A DNA stretch of 64,000 nt from Betaproteobacteria bacterium. GTDB taxonomy: Bacteria > Pseudomonadota > Gammaproteobacteria > Burkholderiales > Thiobacillaceae. Position numbers and translations under genes: made by a program. Positions 32,379-41,086 of this stretch are shown here, one piece after another. The stretch's first letter is position 1. Each line of letters opens with the position of its first letter. The notes beneath the pieces were generated by a model. That model ran no database searches and was not told the origin of the DNA. It worked only from the letters and a program-made list of their open reading frames with translations. Location: contig JACRNB010000012.1 of assembly GCA_016219425.1 (NCBI GenBank), positions 62,001-126,000 of the forward strand, written 5' to 3'.

Positions 32379-33743
32379 ATGTCTGATATCGCCCTCTCCG
32401 CCTCCATGCGTTCCAACCTCCAGAGTCTGCAGGCCACTGCCGACCTTATGGATCGCACCTCGCAGCGTCTGTCCACCCAGAAGTCCGTGAACAGCGTTAC
32501 GGATGATGCCGTGAAGTTCTTCACGGCCAAGAACCTGACCGCTCGCGCTGATCGTCTGGATACCGTCAAGTCGGGTATCGCCAACGCCCTGAGCGCCATC
32601 GAAACCGCCAACACCGGCATCAGCAGCATTCGTGACACCCTGAGTTCGATGGATGCCGTGATCACCCAGGCGCGTAACCTGGTGGGTCTGACCGACGCCA
32701 ACTCCAACGCCCAGCGTCAGGATCTGGTGACCCAGTACAACACCCTGCGCAGCCAGATCAACAACATCGTTGATGACTCCAGCTACAACGGCGTGAATTT
32801 CCTGAAGTCCGCCACCGCCCTGACCGTGGCCTTCAACGAGACCAGTTCCACCTCGCTGACCGTAAACGGTTTTGCCGGCGCTGCGGATAACCTGGGTACG
32901 GGCAGCAGCACTGGCGGCACCGCCAGCACCACCACCAACGCCAACGGTTCCGTCAGCACCAGCCTCGGCTCGGTCGGGACGGTGGCGACGGGTACGGGCG
33001 CTCTGGGTTCGTCCACCACCACGGCCACCTTCGGCAACATCGTTGTCACGTCCACCCCGGATGCGGACGGCGGCGCCGGCGGTACCTACAGCGTGACGGA
33101 CGGCACCAACACCTACACCATCGGTAACGGCGACACCTACACCTTTGGCACGGGCGCCGGCACGATCACCGTGTCTGCCGCCGCCAACCTGGATGCCGCC
33201 AACGCAGCCATCACCGTGACCTACCAGGAAGGCGCCTCTGCGGATGCCAACCTGGACGATACCGTGTCCTTCAACGTGGATACCGGCGTCGTGACCTCCA
33301 CCCTGAAGAACGGCGCGGGCGCTTCCACTGCCATTGTCCACACCCCGGGCGCGGCTCCCACTTCCGCCATCACCGTAACCGGCGCGGGCGGCACCATCGG
33401 CGGCGGCACCGGCGTTGTTGCCCTGGCCACCGCTGGTTCCACCGGTGCGGCCCTCGACACCACCGCAGAACTGGATGCCTTGGCGACCAAGATGACTTCG
33501 GCCCGGTCGTATCTGACCCTGAACGAATCCAAACTGGCCGGCAACGTGTCCACCCTGAGCAACCGTCAGGATTATTTGAGCGACCTGATGGCTACCCTCT
33601 CTGCGGGTGCGGACGATCTGACCAAGGCGGATGTGAACGAGGAAGGCGCCAACATGCTGGCCCTTCAGACCCGTCAACAGCTGGGTATGACCTCTCTGAG
33701 CCTGGCTTCTCAAGCTCTGCAAGGCGTCCTGCGTCTGTTCTAA
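32379..33743 (+). CDS. Flagellin
   Basis: N-terminal flagellin domain (SASMRSNLQSLQATADLMDRTSQRLSTQKSVNSVTDD), Thr/Gly/Ser-rich variable region, C-terminal domain ending LGMTSLSLASQALQGVLRLF. Confidence 0.9.
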   Translation: MSDIALSASMRSNLQSLQATADLMDRTSQRLSTQKSVNSVTDDAVKFFTAKNLTARADRLDTVKSGIANALSAIETANTGISSIRDTLSSMDAVITQARNLVGLTDANSNAQRQDLVTQYNTLRSQINNIVDDSSYNGVNFLKSATALTVAFNETSSTSLTVNGFAGAADNLGTGSSTGGTASTTTNANGSVSTSLGSVGTVATGTGALGSSTTTATFGNIVVTSTPDADGGAGGTYSVTDGTNTYTIGNGDTYTFGTGAGTITVSAAANLDAANAAITVTYQEGASADANLDDTVSFNVDTGVVTSTLKNGAGASTAIVHTPGAAPTSAITVTGAGGTIGGGTGVVALATAGSTGAALDTTAELDALATKMTSARSYLTLNESKLAGNVSTLSNRQDYLSDLMATLSAGADDLTKADVNEEGANMLALQTRQQLGMTSLSLASQALQGVLRLF

Positions 33744-33820
33744 CGGACACGGAGCTAGAGTCCAATGACGGCGACCGGATCGGCTAACCCCGAACCCGGT
33801 TGCTGTCGAAGGAGAAAACC

Positions 33821-34531
33821 ATGGCAATGGAGATCATGACAGTCGGTCTGGGGCCCCCGCAAAGTGTGGTCCATTCAGGATCCGCCCCCTACAGCGCCGC
33901 TCGCAATTCGTCGGCTCCGCAGAACCCGAGGCCTGATTCAGGCGCAGGGAATGCGGAAGCTGTCTTTGCCGGACGCGCCGGTTTCGCCTCCCTGAGCGCA
34001 TCGAATGATGATGCGGGCCGGGCGGCGCAGTCGGTGCGCGCGGCGGGACGATCCCTCGAAAAGGTTGCGCAAGCTGTGCACGAACTGAAGGACAGCGTGG
34101 TAACGGTCATCAAGAACTACCCGCCGTTCCCTCAGGGCGACCAGAAGCGAGCGGAATTTCTCAACAGCATCAACGGACTACGCCAGCAGTTGGCCGCCAT
34201 GACGGTGCCGCCTGCCGGAGACAGTCTGGAGCCGGTGATCTACCCGCGCGAGTACGACCTGCCCTTCCTGAACCCGGACAACGCCAGCGAAGAGGAATTG
34301 CAAGCCTTTTCAAGGACGCTGGACGAGATGGAAGCCAAGGTGATGGAAGGATTCGCGGACCTGAAAGCGTTGGTGGATAAATTGCCGAAGAAGATCAATG
34401 CCGACCTCACGCTTCCTCTCAACGGGGATGACGAGGCCGGGCAGGTCAGCCACGAAACTGGCGGCAAGATCGGTCTGCAACGAGTGTCTCTGCTGGGCGA
34501 CAGCAGTGTGCTCACTTCCCTCGGAGGATGA
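33821..34531 (+). CDS. Uncharacterised protein in the flagellin-flbT operon
   Basis: ORF between flagellin and flbT with 4-bp ATGA overlap to flbT; no family recognised; start at ATG 33821. Confidence 0.65.
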   Translation: MAMEIMTVGLGPPQSVVHSGSAPYSAARNSSAPQNPRPDSGAGNAEAVFAGRAGFASLSASNDDAGRAAQSVRAAGRSLEKVAQAVHELKDSVVTVIKNYPPFPQGDQKRAEFLNSINGLRQQLAAMTVPPAGDSLEPVIYPREYDLPFLNPDNASEEELQAFSRTLDEMEAKVMEGFADLKALVDKLPKKINADLTLPLNGDDEAGQVSHETGGKIGLQRVSLLGDSSVLTSLGG

Positions 34532-34932
34532 TCGTGCCGTTGAAGATCAGTCTGAAACCCCGCGAGAAGTTCTTTATCGGCGGAGCGGTCGTTGAGAATG
34601 GCGATTCCCATGCGGACTTGACCATCCTCAACGACGTTCCTCTCTTGCGTGAAAAGGATGTGATGACGGAACAAGAGGCGGATTCGCCCTGTCGCCGCAT
34701 CTACCTGTGTGTGCAGTCGATGTACATGGACCCGGTCAGCATGACCCACTACCAGCAGCAATACCGCCGCATGCTGGACGAAGTGACGGAAGCCGCCCCG
34801 AGCACCGGACGGTTCGTGGCGGACATAAATACCCATCTCGCCAGCGGGCGTTACTACCAGGCCATGAAGGCGGCGCGTCATCTGGTGGAATATGAACAGG
34901 AGTTGATCAGCCATGCCAAGGAATGCGCTTAG
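34528..34932 (+). CDS. flbT: Flagellar biosynthesis repressor FlbT family
   Basis: KISLKPREKFFIGGAVVENGDSHADLTILNDVPLLREKDVMTEQEADSPCRRIYLCVQSMYMD. Confidence 0.85.
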   Translation: MIVPLKISLKPREKFFIGGAVVENGDSHADLTILNDVPLLREKDVMTEQEADSPCRRIYLCVQSMYMDPVSMTHYQQQYRRMLDEVTEAAPSTGRFVADINTHLASGRYYQAMKAARHLVEYEQELISHAKECA

Positions 34933-35311
34933 CGCCTATCAGGACATCGAAAAGGCCACCCTGTCTGGCCGTGAGCTGGAAGCCTCGGTATTGATGCGGG
35001 CCGCCCTGGCGTTGGCGGCGGTAAAGGAAAACTGGGATGTCACCAACAGGGACGAACAACTCGATACTGCCCTGCGCAACAACCAGCGCATCTGGACCCT
35101 GTTCCAGTCCGAACTGGTGGAACCGGGCAATCCTCTCCCGGTCGAGATCCGGCGCAACATCCTGTCCCTATCCATTTTTGTGGATCGCCGCACCTTCGAA
35201 ATCATGGCCAAGCCGGCGCCGGAAAAGCTCGACATCCTGATCGCCATCAACCGCAACATCGCCGCCGGCCTTCGGGGCAGTCCTACCGTGGTTGGACAAG
35301 CCGCAGCCTGA
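34913..35311 (+). CDS. flaF: Flagellar biosynthesis regulator FlaF family
   Basis: AYQDIEKATLSGRELEASVLMRAALALAAVKENW ... ALRNNQRIWTLFQSELV; overlaps flbT. Confidence 0.85.
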   Translation: MPRNALSAYQDIEKATLSGRELEASVLMRAALALAAVKENWDVTNRDEQLDTALRNNQRIWTLFQSELVEPGNPLPVEIRRNILSLSIFVDRRTFEIMAKPAPEKLDILIAINRNIAAGLRGSPTVVGQAAA

Positions 35312-35352
35312 TCCCCAGCCCTGGACCAGACGCCCGCACGTTCGCGCCCATC

Positions 35353-35688
35353 ATGCCGGAGAGCCTCCACGCCCTCCCTCATGAGTTGCAAGTGATTCTG
35401 GCATTTGCCGTCCTCCTGCTCCTTCTCCTGGCCCTGATCTACGTGCGCAGACCGCCCCGCGGTGACGCGCGCATCCACGCCCTGGAAGCGGAATTGCACG
35501 CCCTGCGCGCGCGCATCGAGGCGCTCGAAACCCAGCCCCCCACCAACTCCGCGCTGGACCCCCAGCTCTATGCCGAGGCCCAGCGCCTGGCGCGCACCGG
35601 CGCAGACAGTGCGGAACTGGCCGCGCAGCTTGGCATCTCCCGCGCCGAAGCCGAACTCATCATCGCCCTGCAAAAGGGCGCGCCATGA
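35353..35688 (+). CDS. DUF2802-like membrane-anchored protein
   Basis: N-terminal TM, coiled region, C-terminal ARTGADSAELAAQLGISRAEAELIIALQKGAP. Confidence 0.65.
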   Translation: MPESLHALPHELQVILAFAVLLLLLLALIYVRRPPRGDARIHALEAELHALRARIEALETQPPTNSALDPQLYAEAQRLARTGADSAELAAQLGISRAEAELIIALQKGAP

Positions 35689-36827
35689 ACATTGCCGGCC
35701 TGCCCGACCTGGTCCTGTCCCTGTTTCGCGGGCCGCCTGCCGCGCCGGCGTCGGCCCCGCAAACGGCGCCCAAGTTCGTGGCGGGCGCGGAATACAGCGG
35801 AACCGTCATGGACCGTCTGCCCAACGGGCGGCTTCTGGTGGACGTGGCCGGGCAGCGCATGAACATGGCCCTGCCGGGCAACCTCCAGGCTGGCGACACG
35901 GTTCGGCTCACCTACGTCACCAACAGCACGCGCCCCACCTTTGTCCTGCGCCAGGAATCGGCCCAGGCGGCGCAGCCCGTGCGGCTCTCCGCCAGCGCCC
36001 AGCAGGTCGGGGCGCTCATGCGCCTGGGCTCGGGCGGACAGGGGCCGGTCACGGGCGTGGGCGCAGCGGGATCGGCCCTCAACAGCGCCGTCGCCCTCGC
36101 CACCTCGGAACGTCCCATCGCCACCACCACCTCCATGCTGACGGGGCCGGCGGGGCTTGCAACCCTCCCCGGCGTCGGCCCCGGACGCAGCACCGGACTG
36201 CTGGGCGAAGCGGTGAACGGCTTGCGCGCCTCCCTCTCCCCCAGCGCCACCCTCACCGCCAACACCACCACGGAACTGCCCGCCCCCTCGCACGACCTGC
36301 TACCGATACGCCTGGCCAAGACCGTGAGCGAAAGCGGCCTGTTCTACGAATCCCACCTGGCGCAATGGAGCCGGGGCGAACGCAGTCTGGAAGCCATCCA
36401 GCGCGAACCCCAGGCCCGTCTCGCGGGCCAGCCCGCTGTTGCTGATCTGGGCATGCCGGCCAAGGCCGCCCAATTCGCCTCCCAGCAACTGCACCTGCTG
36501 GAAGGCCAGCCCTTCGTCTGGCAGGGCCAGGCCTGGCCCGGTCAGGATGTGGAATGGCGCGTGCAGGAGCGGGACGCGCGGGAAGGCGGCGATGACGCCC
36601 CCGAAGCCGCCGCCTGGAATACGGATCTGGCCATGACCCTGCCCCATCTTGGCGCGGTGCGCGCCCATCTCGGCCTCACCGGCGACCAGCTCAGCCTGGG
36701 CCTGAGCGCCACGGACGAGTCCGCCCTGGAGGCCATGCGCGCCGCGCTGCCGGACCTGGTGCACGCACTTCAGGAAGCGGGCCTGCAACCCCTGCGGGTC
36801 ACGATCACGGCGGCGCAAGCGCCATGA
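35685..36827 (+). CDS. Flagellar hook-length control FliK-like protein
   Basis: C-terminal LGAVRAHLGLTGDQLSLGLSATDESALEAMRAALPDLVHALQEAGLQPLRVTI resembles the FliK C-terminal domain. Confidence 0.7.
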   Translation: MNIAGLPDLVLSLFRGPPAAPASAPQTAPKFVAGAEYSGTVMDRLPNGRLLVDVAGQRMNMALPGNLQAGDTVRLTYVTNSTRPTFVLRQESAQAAQPVRLSASAQQVGALMRLGSGGQGPVTGVGAAGSALNSAVALATSERPIATTTSMLTGPAGLATLPGVGPGRSTGLLGEAVNGLRASLSPSATLTANTTTELPAPSHDLLPIRLAKTVSESGLFYESHLAQWSRGERSLEAIQREPQARLAGQPAVADLGMPAKAAQFASQQLHLLEGQPFVWQGQAWPGQDVEWRVQERDAREGGDDAPEAAAWNTDLAMTLPHLGAVRAHLGLTGDQLSLGLSATDESALEAMRAALPDLVHALQEAGLQPLRVTITAAQAP

Positions 36828-37147
36828 ACGAAGACCGCCGCGAGGCCATCGCCCTGGTGTACGAAGCCGCCGATGGCGCCCCGCGCGTGGTGGCCAAGGG
36901 CAGCGGCCTCATTGCCGAAGAGATCATCGCCCGCGCCAGGGAGGCGGGCGTGTATGTGCACGAATCGGCGGACCTGGTTTCCCTGCTCATGAACGTCAAC
37001 CTGGACTCCCGCATCCCGCCCCAGCTCTACATCGCCGTGGCGGAACTGCTGGCCTGGGTCTACCGCCTGGAATCCGGTCAACCGGTCGGGCCGCCGCTGG
37101 CCTCCATCCCCTCCGGCGCTGGCAAGAAAATCGAAAAAAACGCTTGA
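36824..37147 (+). CDS. FlhB C-terminal-domain-like protein (FhlB/EscU-YscU-HrcU family)
   Basis: AIALVYEAADGAPRVVAKGSGLIAEEIIARAREAGVYVHESADLVSLLMNVNLDSRIPPQLYIAVAELLAWVYRLE. Confidence 0.82.
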   Translation: MNEDRREAIALVYEAADGAPRVVAKGSGLIAEEIIARAREAGVYVHESADLVSLLMNVNLDSRIPPQLYIAVAELLAWVYRLESGQPVGPPLASIPSGAGKKIEKNA

Positions 37148-37288
37148 TTGAAAAAAACAAGAATTCATACTGTCCATATCCGCTCGCAAGAAAACGTAGG
37201 GCCGCCCCGCGTTTTTCCGCCCCCCGCGGGGGGCGCTCCGGGCGGACCCGGGCCCTCGCGGGCAGGCGCACAGTGAAGGGGATGTGGC

Positions 37289-37879
37289 ATGGTCTCGAAA
37301 GCGTATCTGACCCCCAACCAAGCGGCATCGCTGCTCATGGTCTCGCCCGCCACCCTGCGGGTATGGACCGAAAAGGGCCTGCTCAAGGCCCAGGTCACGG
37401 CGGGCGGACACCGGCGCTTCCTGGCGGCGGAACTGGAGCGTTTTCAGCGTGAACTGCAACCGGGCCGCGTCGTCGCGGGGGAGGGCGGCGAGACCGGGGC
37501 GGAAGGCGAGCGGCGCATCCTCATCGTCGATGACGACGCGGCCCTGACCCGTTACCTGAGCGCCCTGCTGGGGACGCGCGAAGGCGTCACCGTCGTAGCC
37601 GCCCAGGACGGCTTCATGGCCGGACAACTCGTCCACACCTTCCGCCCGGACACCCTGCTGCTGGACCTGATGATGCCGGGTCTGGACGGCTTCTCCGTCT
37701 GCCGCCAGATCAAGGCCGACCCCGCCACGCGCCATCTGCGCGTCATCGCCATCACCGGCTACCCCTCGCCGGAAAACGTGGATCGCATCCTGGAGGTCGG
37801 CGGCGACGCCTGCCTCAGCAAACCGTTGGACGAAGCACTGCTGCTGGCCCGGCTGGGGCTGGACGGCGAGGTGCTGTAA
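37289..37879 (+). CDS. Response regulator with N-terminal MerR/excisionase-type HTH and C-terminal receiver
   Basis: YLTPNQAASLLMVSPATLRVWTEKGLLKAQVTAGGHRRF HTH; receiver RRILIVDDDAALTRYL ... LLLDLMMPGLDGFSVCRQIK. Confidence 0.85.
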   Translation: MVSKAYLTPNQAASLLMVSPATLRVWTEKGLLKAQVTAGGHRRFLAAELERFQRELQPGRVVAGEGGETGAEGERRILIVDDDAALTRYLSALLGTREGVTVVAAQDGFMAGQLVHTFRPDTLLLDLMMPGLDGFSVCRQIKADPATRHLRVIAITGYPSPENVDRILEVGGDACLSKPLDEALLLARLGLDGEVL

Positions 37880-37883
37880 CGCC

Positions 37884-38972
37884 ATGGAGCGCAACCCGGC
37901 CTGGGACCGCCTGTACCGCGTGCTGGTGGCGGATGACGAACCCTCCCAGCGGCATCTCGCCATGGCCATCCTGGCGCCGCCGAAATACCACGTCGCCCTG
38001 GTCAGTGACGGCCTCCAGGCCGTTGAGCGCCTGCATGGCGAGGACTTCGACGCCGTCCTGCTGGACAAGCGCATGCCGCTCATGGACGGCTTTGCCGTGC
38101 TCAGCCACATCCGCGGCAAGCTGGGCGACTCGCTGCTGCCGGTGATCATGGTCACCGGCCACGGCGACAGCGGCGACGACGTGGCCGAGGCCCTGCGCCT
38201 GGGGGCCACCGATTTCATCCGCAAGCCCTACGACCCGCTCGAACTGGTGGCGCGGGTGGACGCCGCCGTGGCCCACAAGCGCCTGGTGGACCAGTTGGAA
38301 GACGCCGAATCCATCCTCTTCGCCCAGGCGCGCATGGCGGAAGCGCGTGACCGCCACACCGGCGACCATGTCGCGCGCGTGGCGCGCAACGCCGTCCTGT
38401 TCGGCCAGGTGGTGGGCCTGAGCGGACGCGAGCTCAACGACCTGCGGCGCGGTGCGGTGCTGCACGACATCGGCAAGCTGGGCATCCCGGACGCCATTTT
38501 GCTCAAGCCGGGACGCCTGACGGACGAGGAATGGAGCGTCATGCGCAGCCATAGCGTGATTGGCGAACGCCTGGTGAGCGGCATGCGCAGCATGCGCGAG
38601 GCCGCCACGGTCATCCGCTCGCACCATGAGCGCTGGGACGGCGGCGGCTACCCGGACGGACTCAAGGGAGAATCCATCCCCCTGCTGGCGCGTCTGTTCC
38701 AACTGGTGGACATCCACGACGCACTCTCCTGCGAACGCCCCTACAAGGAGGCGCTGACCCCGACGGAAGTAGCGCGTCTGCTGGAGGACGAGGCCGCCTG
38801 CCGCTGGCGCGACCCGGACCTGACCGTCGCCTTCCTGCGCCTGCTGCATGAGCGTCCCCGAGATCTCATCCCCGCCCCCGACGAACTGGAAGACCTGGGC
38901 CAGAGCATCTTTCAGGACATTCTGCGCACCGGCGCCCTCACCTGGGACCGCACACATGGGGCGACGACATGA
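37884..38972 (+). CDS. Two-component response regulator with HD-GYP phosphodiesterase domain
   Basis: Receiver YRVLVADDEPSQ, LLDKRMPLMDGF; HD-GYP motifs LHDIGKLGIPD and HHERWDGGGYPDGLKGE. Confidence 0.92.
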   Translation: MERNPAWDRLYRVLVADDEPSQRHLAMAILAPPKYHVALVSDGLQAVERLHGEDFDAVLLDKRMPLMDGFAVLSHIRGKLGDSLLPVIMVTGHGDSGDDVAEALRLGATDFIRKPYDPLELVARVDAAVAHKRLVDQLEDAESILFAQARMAEARDRHTGDHVARVARNAVLFGQVVGLSGRELNDLRRGAVLHDIGKLGIPDAILLKPGRLTDEEWSVMRSHSVIGERLVSGMRSMREAATVIRSHHERWDGGGYPDGLKGESIPLLARLFQLVDIHDALSCERPYKEALTPTEVARLLEDEAACRWRDPDLTVAFLRLLHERPRDLIPAPDELEDLGQSIFQDILRTGALTWDRTHGATT

Positions 38973-41086
38973 AAACGCCCGCCTTCATGTCGCGCTGGTT
39001 CACAGGAGAGCGGCGGCCCGCCCCCACGACCGCCCCCGCCCTCCCGCAGGACGAGCAGCACCACCGGCTCGCCTGGGAGGTGGAACGCCTGACGGAAGCC
39101 CTCTCGCAACGGGATGCCGCCCTGGTGCAGGCCCAGACCCGCGCCCAGTCCTACCTGGACGTGGTGGGGGTCATGGTGGTGCTGCTCAACAGCAAGGGCA
39201 ACATCGTCCTGAGCAACCGCACGGCCTGCGAAGTGCTGGGCTGCGACACCTACCAGTGCACCGGCCTCAACTGGTTCCAGCAGTACCTGCCCGAAGACGC
39301 GCGCAAGGCGGCGGCGGAGGCCTATCTGCGCCTCATGGCGGGCGAGGCGGAACTGGAGCCCTTCCACGAAAGCCAGGTGCTCACCCGTCTGGGCGAGCGA
39401 CGTCTGATCGCCTGGCACAACACCCTGCTGCGCGGGCGCGACGGGAATCTGGTCGGCGTTCTCTCCGCTGGCGAGGACATCACCGAGGCCCGGCGCGTCC
39501 AGGAGGCCCTGCGCCAGAGCGAGGAACGTCTGCGTCTGGCGCAGGAGATCGCCCGCGTCGGCACCTACGAATGGGACATCGAGACCGGGGAAATCACCTG
39601 GACCCCGGAACTGGAGGCCTTGTACGGCCTGGCGCCGGGCGGATTCGAGCGCTCCATGGCGCACTGGCTGTCCATGATCCACCCGGACGACCAGGCCCAG
39701 GCCCGACGCCAGATCGAATTGGCGCTGACCTCGGGCGAACGGGTGGAAGGCGAATGGCGGGTGCTCTGGCCGGACGGCGGCATCCGCTGGCTGGCGGGGC
39801 GCGGGCGGGTGCGCCGGGACGAGACCGGGCGGCCCCGGCGCATGACCGGCATCAACATCGACATCAGCGAACGCAAGCTGCTGGAAGAAGAACAACGGCG
39901 ACTCCAGGCCCAATTGCAGCAGGCGCAGAAGATGGAAGCCCTGGGCCAGCTCACCGGCGGCATCGCCCACGACTTCAACAACATCCTCGCCAGCGTCCTG
40001 GGTTTCTCCCGCCTTGCCCTGCGCCGCCACGTTCCCGACTCGGAGAGCGAACTGGCGGGCTACCTGCGCGAGATCATCCATGCCGGCGAACGGGCGCGCG
40101 ACCTGGTGGCCAAGATGCTCGCCTTTGGCCGGGTCTCGCCGGGGCAGGGCGCGCGTTCCTGTTCCGCCGCACCGCTGGCGCGGGAGGCGCTGGGCATGCT
40201 GGCCGCCGCCATTCCCGCCAGCATCCGCATCGAGGCGGATTGCCCCGCGGACCTGCCGGACATCGCCATGGACCCGGTCGCCTTCCATCAGGTGCTCATC
40301 AACCTGGTCATCAACGCCCGCGACGCCGTGGGCGAGAAGGGCGAGATCGCCGTCCGGCTCCGCTCCTGCCGCCTGAGCGAGCAGGAATGCCACGTCTGCC
40401 ACGAGCGTTGCAGCGGCGACTTTATCGAGATGGAGGTGCAGGACACGGGGCCAGGCATTTCCCCCGAGATCCTGCCGCGCATCTTCGACCCCTTTTTCAC
40501 CACCAAGCCGCCGGGCAAGGGCAGCGGCATGGGGCTGTCCATGGTGCATGGACTGGTGCGAGCCGTGGGCGGCCATTTCCGCGTCGAATCGCCGCCCGGC
40601 GGCGGCGCAACGTTCCACGTCTATCTACCCACCGCCGGGGCCGCCGCCGTCACGCTGCCCGGCGCGGCGGCGCCCGCCGCCGGCACGGTGGCCGGAGCGC
40701 GCAGGCGGGTGCTGCTGGTGGACGACGAGGCCGCCATCCTGCGCCTGCTCTGCGTCACCCTGGAATCCGAGGGCTGGAGCGTGAGCGCCCACTCTCACCC
40801 CCTGACCGCGCTGGAGGAATTCCAGGATGCACCCCACGCCTTCACCGCCCTCATTAGCGACCAGGCCATGCCGGACATGACCGGCATCGAACTGATCCAG
40901 GCCGTACTCCGTCTGCGCCCGGACCTGCCCGCCCTCCTGTGCACCGGCTACAGCGAGCGGCTGGACGAGGCCGGTGCGCGGCGTCTGGGCGTACGCCGCT
41001 TCTTCCTCAAACCCGTGGATGGCGATGCGCTCGTAGCCGCGCTGGAAGCGGAAACCCTCTCAAGTTGTTCGCCGCCCGCTCCATGA
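38969..41086 (+). CDS. PAS-PAS hybrid histidine kinase with C-terminal receiver
   Basis: Two PAS regions, [26 protein letters not shown], HATPase [20 protein letters not shown], receiver [16 protein letters not shown]. Confidence 0.9.
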   Translation: MKTPAFMSRWFTGERRPAPTTAPALPQDEQHHRLAWEVERLTEALSQRDAALVQAQTRAQSYLDVVGVMVVLLNSKGNIVLSNRTACEVLGCDTYQCTGLNWFQQYLPEDARKAAAEAYLRLMAGEAELEPFHESQVLTRLGERRLIAWHNTLLRGRDGNLVGVLSAGEDITEARRVQEALRQSEERLRLAQEIARVGTYEWDIETGEITWTPELEALYGLAPGGFERSMAHWLSMIHPDDQAQARRQIELALTSGERVEGEWRVLWPDGGIRWLAGRGRVRRDETGRPRRMTGINIDISERKLLEEEQRRLQAQLQQAQKMEALGQLTGGIAHDFNNILASVLGFSRLALRRHVPDSESELAGYLREIIHAGERARDLVAKMLAFGRVSPGQGARSCSAAPLAREALGMLAAAIPASIRIEADCPADLPDIAMDPVAFHQVLINLVINARDAVGEKGEIAVRLRSCRLSEQECHVCHERCSGDFIEMEVQDTGPGISPEILPRIFDPFFTTKPPGKGSGMGLSMVHGLVRAVGGHFRVESPPGGGATFHVYLPTAGAAAVTLPGAAAPAAGTVAGARRRVLLVDDEAAILRLLCVTLESEGWSVSAHSHPLTALEEFQDAPHAFTALISDQAMPDMTGIELIQAVLRLRPDLPALLCTGYSERLDEAGARRLGVRRFFLKPVDGDALVAALEAETLSSCSPPAP

